NCBI RefSeq assembly: GCF_017875465.1
Contig: NZ_JAGGMQ010000001.1
Location: 4,216,001-4,280,000, forward strand
Origin: Winslowiella toletana
GTDB lineage: Bacteria > Pseudomonadota > Gammaproteobacteria > Enterobacterales > Enterobacteriaceae
Direction of reading: 5' to 3'
Length of the DNA stretch: 64,000 nucleotides
The position numbers and the translations under genes are program-made. This document shows, in pieces, positions 18,201 through 25,980 of the stretch. The notes below the pieces were generated by a model. That model saw only the letters and a program-made list of their open reading frames with translations, ran no database searches and was not told the origin of the DNA. Position 1 is the first letter of the stretch; each line of letters begins with the position of its first letter.

Positions 18201-19178
18201 ATGGATTCGGTCTCGCAATTGGTTCTCGGCGCCTCGGTATCGATGGCGGTGATGGGGCGCAAAGCGCCGTTATGGCAGGCGGCATTAACCGGCGCGATTT
18301 GCGGCACGCTGCCGGATATGGATGTGTTTGTTGACCACGGTGATGCGATCCGCAATATGACGCTGCACCGTACCGAGAGCCATTCGCTGTTCTGGCTGAC
18401 GCTGCTGTCGCCAATACTGGCGTGGCTGATTGCTATCCTGACAGGTCAGCGGCAGCAGTGGCTGCGCTGGTGGGGGGCGGTCTGGCTGGCGCTTATTACC
18501 CATCCACTGCTGGATTTAATGACGGTATATGGCACCCAGCTTGGCCTGCCGTTTACGAATTTTCCGTTTGCCATCAGCAGCATCTATATTGTCGATCCGC
18601 TGTATACCCTGCCGTTACTGATCTGTCTGGTGGTGGCGCTCTGCCTGCGTGGCAAACGTGGTTTGTGGTGGAATACGCTGGGGCTGACGCTAAGTACGCT
18701 TTATCTCGGCTGGAGTGTGCTGGCGCAAAGTTATGCCACTCATCAGATTAAAGCGGAAATGGCGCGGCAGCATCTGACGGCAGATCAGTTACTGGTGACG
18801 CCAACCGCATTTAATACGCTGGTGTGGCGCGTGCTGGTGATGACACCGGAGGGATATGCCGAGGGTTTCTGGTCACTGCTGTCGCCACAGCGCCCGTTGC
18901 AGTTGAGCCATCACGAGCGCGGTGCGGCATTGTATCAGCGCTATAAAGCTAACTGGTACGTGGAGCGTGTCGCCTGGTTTAGTCACGGCTTTTTTGCCAT
19001 GCGCGAACAGCGTGGACATCTGCTGATTACCGATCTGCGCATGGGCGAGGATCCGCATTACACCTTTACCTTTGACCTCGGGAAACCGGCGCAACAGCAG
19101 GCGGTTGCGGCGTCACGTCAGGAGATGCCGCGTCCGTCGTTAGCCAGCTCATTCAGTCTGTGGTGGCGGCGTTTATAG
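18201..19178 (+). CDS. membrane-bound metal-dependent hydrolase, YdjM/DUF457 family
   Basis: A 325-aa protein with an N-terminal YdjM-type domain. Metal-ligand-like residues are visible in GTLPDMDVF, HRTESHSLFW and ITHPLLDLMTVYGTQ, and four or five hydrophobic segments anchor it in the inner membrane. The C-terminal third (about 220-325) is soluble and probably periplasmic. Family members are annotated as putative metal-dependent hydrolases; no reaction is known. GGGAG precedes the ATG at 18201. It is 16 bp after rutR on the same strand and may be co-transcribed. The E. coli ydjM relative is LexA-regulated, but I see no SOS box here. Confidence 0.8.
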   Translation: MDSVSQLVLGASVSMAVMGRKAPLWQAALTGAICGTLPDMDVFVDHGDAIRNMTLHRTESHSLFWLTLLSPILAWLIAILTGQRQQWLRWWGAVWLALITHPLLDLMTVYGTQLGLPFTNFPFAISSIYIVDPLYTLPLLICLVVALCLRGKRGLWWNTLGLTLSTLYLGWSVLAQSYATHQIKAEMARQHLTADQLLVTPTAFNTLVWRVLVMTPEGYAEGFWSLLSPQRPLQLSHHERGAALYQRYKANWYVERVAWFSHGFFAMREQRGHLLITDLRMGEDPHYTFTFDLGKPAQQQAVAASRQEMPRPSLASSFSLWWRRL

Positions 19179-19186
19179 CCGTTGAA

Positions 19187-19212
19187 CGGGCGGCATTAAC
19201 TCATGCCGCCCG
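19187..19212. terminator. bidirectional hairpin between convergent genes
   Basis: CGGGCGGCAT (19187-19196) and ATGCCGCCCG (19203-19212) form a 10-bp perfect stem between the YdjM-like gene and cycA. Neither side has a T tract, so it may need Rho or only protect 3' ends. Confidence 0.5.
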
Positions 19213-19220
19213 CTGACTGA

Positions 19221-20615
19221 TTATCCCGCTTTACGTTTACGTAAAAACCAGCCAATCGCCAGTAATACGAACCACAGTGGCGTGACCATCAGCGCCTGAC
19301 GGGTATCCTCTTGCAGCGTCAGCAGCACCAGTACAAACACAAAGAACGCCATACAGGCCCAGCACATAAATTTGCCCAGCGGCATTTTATACACTGACTC
19401 GGCATGCAGCTGGGGACGCTTTTTGCGGTACACCAGATACGAGCAGAGAATAATGGTCCAGACAAACATAAACAGAATCGCGGAGACAGTCGTTACCATG
19501 GTGAATACTGTCATTACATCCGGGATCAGGTAAATCAGCGCCACACCGCCCAGCAGGCAGAGACAGGAGAAGAACAGACCGTTAGTCGGCACCGCACGAC
19601 GTGACAGACGACCAAAGCCACGATGCGCCACACCCTGTTGCGCTAAGCCATACAGCATACGGCTGGTGGAGAAGATACCGCTGTTTGCTGAAGAGGCCGC
19701 CGAGGTCAGCACCACAAAGTTAACAATACTGGCCGCCGCAGGCAGACCGATCAGCACAAACATCTCGACAAACGGGCTGCGGTCAGGCATCACCTGGTTC
19801 CAGGGCGTCACCGCCATAATCACCATCAGCGCCAGCACGTAGAAGAAGATAATACGAATCGGAATGGCGTTAATCGCGCGTGGCAGCACGGTTTTTGGAT
19901 CGTGGGTTTCTGCCGCGGCGGTTCCCACCAGTTCAATCCCCACAAAGGCAAATACCGCGATCTGGAAGCCGGCAAAGAAGCCGCTCAATCCTTTCGGGAA
20001 CATACCGCCGTGATCCCAGATATTGGACAACGATGCGGTGCTGCCTGCGGAGGAAGGATAGTGAATCGCCACCAGCACAATACCGGTGACAATCAGCGCC
20101 ACGATGGCGACGATCTTAATAATCGCGAACCAGAACTCCAATTCACCAAACAGCTTTACCGTCGCAATATTCAGCGCCAGGAACACCACCACGCAGAGCA
20201 GCGCACTCATCCAGATCGAGAAATCAGGCAACCATAGCTGGAAATAGGAGCTGATGGCCACCACGTCGGCAATACCGGTGACCACCCAACAGAACCAGTA
20301 GGTCCAGCCGGTAAAGTAACCTGCCCAGGGACCAAGCAGATCTGCGGCGAAATCGCTAAATGATTTATATTCGAGGTTGGAGAGCAGCAGTTCGCCCATG
20401 GCCCGCATCACGAAAAACAGCATAAAGCCGATAATCATATAAACAAAAATGATCGAAGGTCCGGCGAGGCTGATGGTTTTGCCGGAACCCATAAATAAGC
20501 CAGTACCGATGGCGCCGCCGATAGCAATAAGCTGAATATGACGATTGTGAAGATTACGCTGTAGCTTATCCGGCTCTGCGGATGTCAGCTCTGTCTCTTT
20601 AGATTGGTCAACCAT
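19221..20615 (-). CDS. cycA: D-serine/D-alanine/glycine:H+ symporter CycA
   Basis: A 464-aa amino-acid permease of the APC family with twelve membrane segments. Long blocks equal E. coli CycA, including NRHIQLIAIGGAIGTGLFMG, SNLEYKSFSDFA.DLLGPW and LVYRKKRP.LH..S.YKMPLG. It imports glycine, D-alanine and D-serine (and cycloserine) with protons. The gene stands alone. In enteric bacteria cycA mRNA is a GcvB sRNA target; I did not resolve such a pairing site here. Confidence 0.94.
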   Translation of the reverse strand: MVDQSKETELTSAEPDKLQRNLHNRHIQLIAIGGAIGTGLFMGSGKTISLAGPSIIFVYMIIGFMLFFVMRAMGELLLSNLEYKSFSDFAADLLGPWAGYFTGWTYWFCWVVTGIADVVAISSYFQLWLPDFSIWMSALLCVVVFLALNIATVKLFGELEFWFAIIKIVAIVALIVTGIVLVAIHYPSSAGSTASLSNIWDHGGMFPKGLSGFFAGFQIAVFAFVGIELVGTAAAETHDPKTVLPRAINAIPIRIIFFYVLALMVIMAVTPWNQVMPDRSPFVEMFVLIGLPAAASIVNFVVLTSAASSANSGIFSTSRMLYGLAQQGVAHRGFGRLSRRAVPTNGLFFSCLCLLGGVALIYLIPDVMTVFTMVTTVSAILFMFVWTIILCSYLVYRKKRPQLHAESVYKMPLGKFMCWACMAFFVFVLVLLTLQEDTRQALMVTPLWFVLLAIGWFLRKRKAG

Positions 20616-20945
20616 AACAATTCTGTTCCTGTCAGTGATGATGTGTCAGCTCTGCTGGCTGTTATTTAATCCGGTTAATAACCAGATAAGTTGGCATAAG
20701 ATAGTGTAATAAGCCGGTTAACAGGTAATTTTTTTTGTCTTCAATGAGCAGTTTTGCGCTTATTTTGACCGGATATGCTGCGGCAGAACGCAGGCAGGCA
20801 ATATTGGCGCTTTTATCCGCGGTGTGCAGGTAAAGTTCGGTATAAATAGTCGTCTGACCGTTCTGAATTTTCGCAACCGGGCTATTGTTGATACGGGGTG
20901 CGTATGCATGCGAGTAAAACCTGTCGGTTGAGGAAATAGTCATCA
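20616..20945. other. intergenic between cycA and the extensin-like gene
   Basis: About 330 bp carrying the cycA promoter and leader (leftward) and the promoter of the rightward gene. A 93-codon antisense frame here has no ribosome-binding site and no recognisable content. Confidence 0.45.
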
Positions 20946-21644
20946 GTGAAATTTTTGGCCGCGATAGTCATTATTATTCTGGGCGTAACGCTGGCAATGC
21001 CGTGGATAAAACAGCATCTGCCCGCCGAATATAATCCATTTACCCCGCTGGCGGTGACCGATCCCCCTAATCTGATTACCCGCTATAAACTGCGCCAGCT
21101 GGCAAAGGATCCGCAGGCTTGTCTGGCAGTGATGGAGCGCGCGCGCGACGCCGGACTGGTCTCGTTTAGCCGTCCTGGGACGATAAGCGGCCAGTGCCCG
21201 CTGGAGAATGCGTTAAGCATTCAGCGCTATGGCGACGTGCAGCTGAGCAGCCGTTTTCTCGCCAGTTGCCCGCTGGCGGTGAGTAGCGTGATGTTTGTCT
21301 TACGTGTACAGGAAAAACGCGGCAGCGGCCCATTCGCTTCGCCGCTGGCGCGCATCGACCACCTTGGCAGCTACGCCTGCCGCAATATTTATCATCGTGC
21401 GCAGGGGCGGCTAAGTGAACATGCTACAGCGGATGCCTGGGATATCGCCGGCTTTCAGTTAAAAAATGGTCAGCGCATCAGCGTATTAAATCACTGGCAA
21501 CAGCCGCCAGAGAAGGCGGCATGGCTGCATCAGACCTTTCAGCAAAGCTGCAGCTACTTTGGCAACTCACTCGGCCCGGATTATAACGCCGCTCATGCCA
21601 ACCATTTTCATCTCGGAATGCGCGGTTTTGGCATTTGCCGGTAG
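20946..21644 (+). CDS. extensin-like C-terminal domain protein, membrane anchored
   Basis: A 232-aa protein. Residues 1-20 form a signal anchor (FLAAIVIIILGVTLAMPWI), so the rest is periplasmic. The body has the extensin-like/ExtC pattern: GxCPLENALSIQRYG, RIDHLGSYACRNIYHR, LSEHATADAWDIAGFQLKNG, CSYFGNSLGPDYNAAHANHFHLGM. The conserved His-x3-Ala-Asp-Ala-Trp-Asp and H-x-N-H-F-H-L set resembles the metal site of M15-type peptidoglycan peptidases, so cell-wall hydrolysis is possible but unproven. The start is the GTG at 20946, behind a GAGGA about 14 bp away. Confidence 0.75.
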   Translation: MKFLAAIVIIILGVTLAMPWIKQHLPAEYNPFTPLAVTDPPNLITRYKLRQLAKDPQACLAVMERARDAGLVSFSRPGTISGQCPLENALSIQRYGDVQLSSRFLASCPLAVSSVMFVLRVQEKRGSGPFASPLARIDHLGSYACRNIYHRAQGRLSEHATADAWDIAGFQLKNGQRISVLNHWQQPPEKAAWLHQTFQQSCSYFGNSLGPDYNAAHANHFHLGMRGFGICR

Positions 21645-21648
21645 CCGC

Positions 21649-22326
21649 TTACAGCGCCGCTTTTTTGCCGTGCTTCAGCAAAAAAGTGCTGGCGGGCCAT
21701 GAAAAAAGAAATCCTGCGATCATCGCAACCTGCAACATAAACCAGAACAATAACAGCATTGGATTGACCTGATCGTGAAGAACAAATTTCAGCGCCAGTG
21801 ACATGGTAAACAGAATGCCCAGCTGATAAATCACTAACGGAAAGGTTTGTGATCGGCAGGCAAGCAGCAGGGCAGGGATTACGCGCAACGAACGGGTCTG
21901 ACGGATGATCAGAAACTGAAACAACACGCCAAGCAACAGCGAGAGTAGCAGACAATAAACCCCTTCCAGCCACAGTGGGGTGACAATCGCAAGGTGCTGT
22001 AACAGTATCAGCAGCGGCACTGTCGCGCTGGTACCCAGCACGCATGCCGCGGCGCACAGGGAGGTGGAGGTAAATACCCGCTGCCATAGCAGCAGGTGAC
22101 CGCCCGCATGCTGTGGGATACGCAACGCCGGTGCTCGTTTATGGAAGTGATTACGACCAAGGTACCACCACGCCAGCCAGCCGAAGAATGGCATATACAG
22201 GCCAGTGATTGGCCAGACAATGCTCATAACTGCCAAATGATGCGGCGACCTGATGAGATCCCTGGCAATCATCAGCGCAGTACAGATCCCGAGAATTAAA
22301 CACAGCATGGCAAACTGGTTGAGCAT
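21649..22326 (-). CDS. polytopic membrane protein, DUF4396-like
   Basis: A 225-aa protein with six or seven hydrophobic segments. The N-terminal WPITGLYMPFFGWLAWWYLGR segment and the TSTSLCAAACVLGTSATVPLLI segment resemble the DUF4396 family. In better-known members the second region reads SHCGAGCxLGD; here several of those residues are changed, so a metal-binding role may be lost. No function is known. It converges on the extensin-like gene, with 4 bp between the stops. Confidence 0.6.
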   Translation of the reverse strand: MLNQFAMLCLILGICTALMIARDLIRSPHHLAVMSIVWPITGLYMPFFGWLAWWYLGRNHFHKRAPALRIPQHAGGHLLLWQRVFTSTSLCAAACVLGTSATVPLLILLQHLAIVTPLWLEGVYCLLLSLLLGVLFQFLIIRQTRSLRVIPALLLACRSQTFPLVIYQLGILFTMSLALKFVLHDQVNPMLLLFWFMLQVAMIAGFLFSWPASTFLLKHGKKAAL

Positions 22327-22789
22327 GATGCTATTCCTGTTGTCGTGTCCGGATAATGTCTTTTAGATTAAATTTATTTAAATACAATTAGTTATGTGGT
22401 TTATGACTTTTCTTACAGAGCGGCTAATTTAACTTATATCTAAATATGAGCCATTAATAATAAACCGGTCAAAAATATTGAATCTTGATAAGAAAAATCT
22501 TATTCTCTGAGATCGTGATAAATGAAAATCGTGGATGCGCGGCAGTACCGGCGACAACTAATGCCGTTGATTGATGGCGCCCGCTGTTTATTTTTGTTTT
22601 AAATGAATCGAACTTCTCCTTCTGCCATGAATAATTTTCATTACTACGCGGTGCAAATACGGCAGGTTTTTCTGTTGATTATTGCAGATAATACGCCATT
22701 TTTGCGTATAAGATCTTTTTTTTACTCCGGCATTTACCAGCACAATTATAAGCGCGGCGCGAATGACACTGCGTATCGATGAGGCATTA
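22327..22789. other. sdiA upstream region
   Basis: About 460 bp, strongly AT-rich. Around 22486-22502 ATAAGA and TCTTAT flank a short A-rich loop. Promoter elements for sdiA should lie near 22680-22760 (for example TTGATT and TACGCC-type hexamers), but I cannot choose one. No gene is visible. Confidence 0.45.
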
Positions 22790-23512
22790 ATGACGTCCGA
22801 AAACTATTTCAGCTGGTGTGGTGAAGTCGGGGTTCTTTTCCATAATGCGTCTGAAACTGGTCAGCTGATCTCTATCGTCCAGCAGCAGATTGAACAGCTG
22901 GGCTTTGACTATTTCGCCTTAAATATCTGGCACCCCGTGCCTTTTACGCGACCTGAGACGCATCTGTTCACCACCTTTCCTGCCCGCTGGGTCAGCCATT
23001 ATCGGCAGAAGAAATATGTCGAAGTAGACCCTATTGTGCGAATGCGCCACTCGCCAGGAAAAATAGTGCAGTGGAAAGAGGACATTTTTGTCGATTGCGG
23101 AAGGCTCTGGCGTGAAGCAAATGATTTTGGCCTGCGTGCCGGGTTTTCCTGTTCTATAATGGCAACTAACCGTGCCACCGGCATATTGTCTGTGTCATCA
23201 CGCATTTCTTTAAAAACCATTGATGTCGATCCGACCTTTCAGATGAAATTCCAGCATCTGACGGAGCTGTATCTGACGGCGCTGATGCGTCTTGGAGACC
23301 GTTCTATGTTGGTGCTCGATATGGTGTTTACTGAGCGCGAGCTGGAAATCGTAAAATGGACCGCTGAAGGAAAAACCGCCGCAGAGATTTCGCTGATTCT
23401 GGGGATTTCGCAGCATACCGTCAATTTCCATCAAAAAAATATGCAGAAACGGTTTAATGCGGCGAACAAAACTCAGCTTGCCTGTTATGCCGCCGCCACA
23501 GGCCTAATTTAA
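22790..23512 (+). CDS. sdiA: LuxR-family quorum-sensing receptor SdiA
   Basis: A 240-aa protein, equal in length to E. coli SdiA. The autoinducer-binding domain (residues 1-165) contains HPVPFTRPETHLFTTFPARWVSHY, and the C-terminal GerE/LuxR helix-turn-helix reads FTERELEIVKWTAEGKTAAEISLILGIS.HTVNFHQKNMQK, ending CYAAATGLI as in E. coli. It binds acyl-homoserine lactones and activates target promoters. I start at ATG 22790 (MTSENYFSW), which has GAGG 5 bp upstream and the family length, instead of ATG 22763. It lies directly before luxI on the same strand. Confidence 0.93.
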   Translation: MTSENYFSWCGEVGVLFHNASETGQLISIVQQQIEQLGFDYFALNIWHPVPFTRPETHLFTTFPARWVSHYRQKKYVEVDPIVRMRHSPGKIVQWKEDIFVDCGRLWREANDFGLRAGFSCSIMATNRATGILSVSSRISLKTIDVDPTFQMKFQHLTELYLTALMRLGDRSMLVLDMVFTERELEIVKWTAEGKTAAEISLILGISQHTVNFHQKNMQKRFNAANKTQLACYAAATGLI

Positions 23513-23520
23513 AAAAAAGC

Positions 23521-23540
23521 AACTACCAATATTGGTAGTT
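23521..23540. promoter_or_regulatory. perfect 20-bp palindrome, candidate lux box of luxI
   Basis: AACTACCAATATTGGTAGTT is an exact palindrome with no loop, starting 8 bp after the sdiA stop and about 100 bp before the luxI start. Lux boxes are 20-bp dyads bound by LuxR dimers; the half-site CTACCAA differs from the classical ACCTGT. It is unlikely to be a terminator since there is no loop or T tract. Confidence 0.65.
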
Positions 23541-23561
23541 ACATCTCGCGAATCGGTTGTC

Positions 23562-23609
23562 TACCCTGCGCCCAGGGTAACAAATCTGCTGATGCCGCGA
23601 CCTCGCGGC
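23562..23609 (+). promoter_or_regulatory. two GC-rich hairpins in the luxI leader
   Basis: TACCCTG/CAGGGTA (23562-23568 with 23573-23579, loop CGCC) and GCCGCG/CGCGGC (23594-23599 with 23604-23609, loop ACCT). Both lie between the palindrome and the luxI ribosome-binding site and could affect read-through from sdiA or mRNA stability. Confidence 0.5.
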
Positions 23610-23638
23610 GTTTACGAGGGATGCGACAGGGGACAGTG

Positions 23639-24253
23639 ATGAAGATTATTCAAACCCAGCTAAAGGATATGCCATCTTCGTTGTTGGCGGAATTAGGTAG
23701 TTACCGCTACAACGTTTTTGCCCGTGGAGAAGGCTGGTCTATTCCATCGCGATTGCGGACGCCCGGTCAGGAATATGATCGCTTTGACCGTTCGGATGTC
23801 AGCTGGTTAATTGCATGGAGTGCAAAACATGGCATCAGTGGCTGTGCGCGCCTGATGAAGTGGCAGGATACGGAAGTCAGCGAGGGGATCACTGTGCCCT
23901 TTAATGCTGATATGACCTGGGAGATGTCGCGTTTCTCTGCCCGGCTGGAAATCGATAAAGAGTTACCACTGAATATTTTGTGGCATGCGCTACAGATGGC
24001 GGAAAATGTCGGTATTGAACATGTGGTCAGCGCAGCAACCCCGATGCTGGAAAAAATGTTTGAGCAGTATCAGGTAAATTATGAGCCATTAACCCCTGGG
24101 CTGATTCACTCTGAGGATAATTTATTTGCGGTTAAGATCCCGGTTAAACAGCCGACGCTGGCGGATAAATATCATGGCGCACGCCGTTTTAGCCCGGAAG
24201 AAGTACTGCCTTCGCTGGGGGTTTCCGTGAACTGGCATGCGCGTGGTCGTTAA
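23639..24253 (+). CDS. LuxI-family N-acyl-homoserine-lactone synthase (ExpI/PhzI-like)
   Basis: A 204-aa autoinducer synthase. All family-invariant residues can be placed: R23, F27, W33, D47, D50, R71, E95 and R98 (RYNVFARGEGW, EYDRFD, GCARLM, WEMSRFS). It makes an acyl-HSL from SAM and an acyl-ACP; the acyl length cannot be read from the sequence. The ATG at 23639 has AGGGGA 5 bp upstream and begins MKIIQTQL; the ATG at 23621 is less likely. Its gene abuts sdiA, so SdiA is probably its receptor. It converges with glpM: the stops are adjacent. Confidence 0.92.
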   Translation: MKIIQTQLKDMPSSLLAELGSYRYNVFARGEGWSIPSRLRTPGQEYDRFDRSDVSWLIAWSAKHGISGCARLMKWQDTEVSEGITVPFNADMTWEMSRFSARLEIDKELPLNILWHALQMAENVGIEHVVSAATPMLEKMFEQYQVNYEPLTPGLIHSEDNLFAVKIPVKQPTLADKYHGARRFSPEEVLPSLGVSVNWHARGR

Positions 24254-24589
24254 TCAGGCCCAGCGCGACCATAAAGTAATCAGCAGCCAGGCGACGATGA
24301 CCCAGCACAGCAGCGCGCCGCCAAAGGCAAAAGGCAGACGCATCATGCCAACGAAATACCATAAGGATAATAAGTACGCGAAGTAGGGCAGGATCGCCCA
24401 CATACCAAACACAATGGTGGTGCGTAGCGCTTCAACACCGCGCTCTGTCACCACGACATAATGGGCAATGAGTGCAAAGGTAGGAAACAGCGGGAGCAAG
24501 CCGGCAATATAGTAATTGCGCGTTTTTGCCAGAAAACCGATTAACACTACTACTGCCGCACCCAGCATCGCTTTGATAAGTAAGCCCAT
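24254..24589 (-). CDS. glpM: GlpM family inner-membrane protein
   Basis: A 111-aa protein with four hydrophobic segments, matching E. coli GlpM (109 aa) in nearly every block: MGLLIKAxLGA, AKTxNYYIAGLxPLFPTFALIAHY, ERGxEALRxTIxFxMW and YFxGMMRLPxAF. It is a conserved membrane protein without a settled function; in Pseudomonas the homologue was linked to alginate production. Its stop touches the luxI stop. Confidence 0.9.
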   Translation of the reverse strand: MGLLIKAMLGAAVVVLIGFLAKTRNYYIAGLLPLFPTFALIAHYVVVTERGVEALRTTIVFGMWAILPYFAYLLSLWYFVGMMRLPFAFGGALLCWVIVAWLLITLWSRWA

Positions 24590-24666
24590 TGTTCCGCTCT
24601 GTCAGACCCAAAAGGTTAAAATGGGCTAATTACGGCGCAAAATCAATGGGCTTTCCCGGAAAAGCG

Positions 24667-24891
24667 TTACTGGCGATAGGCGAATTTAATCTGTTTGATG
24701 GTGTTGCTGAACACCTCAGCCTGATTCTGATCTTCCAGCTGCGCGATAAATCTCTCCATATTAATGATGACCTTGCCCGCGTCTGCCTGGCCCATGCCTT
24801 TCAGCATCAGAGTCACCATCGCTTTAAGGCAGGCAACCTCATCGGCCAGCGCCTGAGTATGTTGTGAAGTGGTAAAGTCGATCTGGCTCAT
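24667..24891 (-). CDS. yecF: DUF2594 protein YecF
   Basis: A 74-aa protein of the same length and pattern as E. coli YecF (LAxEVxCLKAMxTLMLxxMGQADAGxVxxxME, ending IKQIKxAYRQ). Helical, cytoplasmic, function unknown. Start at ATG 24891, which has AGGGAG 7 bp upstream; the longer frame starting at 24909 is not needed. In E. coli it lies between sdiA and uvrY, as here. Confidence 0.9.
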   Translation of the reverse strand: MSQIDFTTSQHTQALADEVACLKAMVTLMLKGMGQADAGKVIINMERFIAQLEDQNQAEVFSNTIKQIKFAYRQ

Positions 24892-25320
24892 TGCTATCTC
24901 CCTGGACATGTATTTCGCTTATAACCATGATGTTATGTAAATAAACACTGTTCGAAGTATACCACAAATCGGCTACTGGCTAACCCCGCTGAGCGCGGGG
25001 AATTTAACCGAAAGTAAACAGTTATTAATTGATGCAAAAATGATAACTTAAGTTACTTTTTTAACTGTATGATTTTTATATATTTTATTTTATTACAATA
25101 TATTGAATGTTGATGTAATTAACTCTGGTTATATTCGCGAGGCAATGGCGTTAAAAAACACTTGTTGATCAAGATAATTATTTCATCTTCTAATTAGCAT
25201 AAATCATTACAGTATAAACGGTGATTTATGTTCATTCCTCGCCGAAAAAAGAGTAACATTGGCGGTTAAATATTCCTGTTTTCTCTACTTACACCTTCGA
25301 CCATTCTGGAGAGATCTCTT
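24892..25320. promoter_or_regulatory. yecF-uvrY divergent region
   Basis: About 430 bp. A small GC hairpin (CCCCGC/GCGGGG, 24984-25000) lies near yecF; the rest (25020-25250) is extremely AT-rich and must carry the uvrY promoter. GGAGAG at about 25309 serves the TTG start of uvrY. No gene is visible. Confidence 0.5.
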
Positions 25321-25980
25321 TTGATCAGCGTTCTTCTTGTTGATGACCACGAACTGGTACGCGCAGGGATTCGTCGCATACTGGAAGATATCAAAGGCAT
25401 TCTGGTTGCCGGTGAAGCGAACTGCGGCGAAGATGCGGTCAAATGGTGTCGCGCCAACAACGTTGATGTGGTGTTGATGGATATGAATATGCCGGGTATC
25501 GGCGGTCTGGAAGCCACGCGTAAAATCGTGCGCTTTAATCCCGATATCAAAATTATTATGCTTACCATCCACACGGAAAATCCGCTACCGGCAAAAGTGA
25601 TGCAGGCAGGCGCCGCTGGATATCTCAGCAAAGGTGCTGCGCCGCAGGAAGTAATCAGCGCGATTCGGTCGGTCAATGCCGGGCAGCGTTACATTGCTTC
25701 CGATATCGCTCAGCAGATGGCGCTTAGCCAGATTGAACCGCAAAAAGCGGAATCACCTTTCAGCTGTTTGTCGGAGCGTGAGTTACAGATTATGCTGATG
25801 ATCACCAAAGGGCAGAAAGTCACCGAGATTTCCGAGCAGTTAAGTCTCAGCCCAAAGACAGTTAACAGCTATCGCTACCGTATGTTCAGTAAACTGAATA
25901 TCAGTGGCGACGTTGAGTTAACGCATTTAGCCATTCGTCATGGCATGTTTAATGCGGAGTCGTTGATTAGCAGTGAATGA
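25321..25980 (+). CDS. uvrY: response regulator UvrY (BarA/UvrY, GacA orthologue)
   Basis: A 219-aa NarL/FixJ-type response regulator. In the receiver domain the acidic pair is DD in [12 protein letters not shown], the phosphorylated Asp is in [18 protein letters not shown], and Thr and Lys are in [10 protein letters not shown] and GYLSKGAAP. The LuxR-type output domain is at 150-210 ([35 protein letters not shown]). BarA phosphorylates it and it activates csrB/csrC sRNAs. Start is a TTG, as for the E. coli gene as far as I recall. It overlaps uvrC by 8 bp. Confidence 0.95.
   Translation: MISVLLVDDHELVRAGIRRILEDIKGILVAGEANCGEDAVKWCRANNVDVVLMDMNMPGIGGLEATRKIVRFNPDIKIIMLTIHTENPLPAKVMQAGAAGYLSKGAAPQEVISAIRSVNAGQRYIASDIAQQMALSQIEPQKAESPFSCLSERELQIMLMITKGQKVTEISEQLSLSPKTVNSYRYRMFSKLNISGDVELTHLAIRHGMFNAESLISSE

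Noticed and set aside
20662..20943. 93-aa minus-strand frame upstream of the extensin-like gene
   Set aside because: No ribosome-binding site, no recognisable content, and it covers the cycA leader region.
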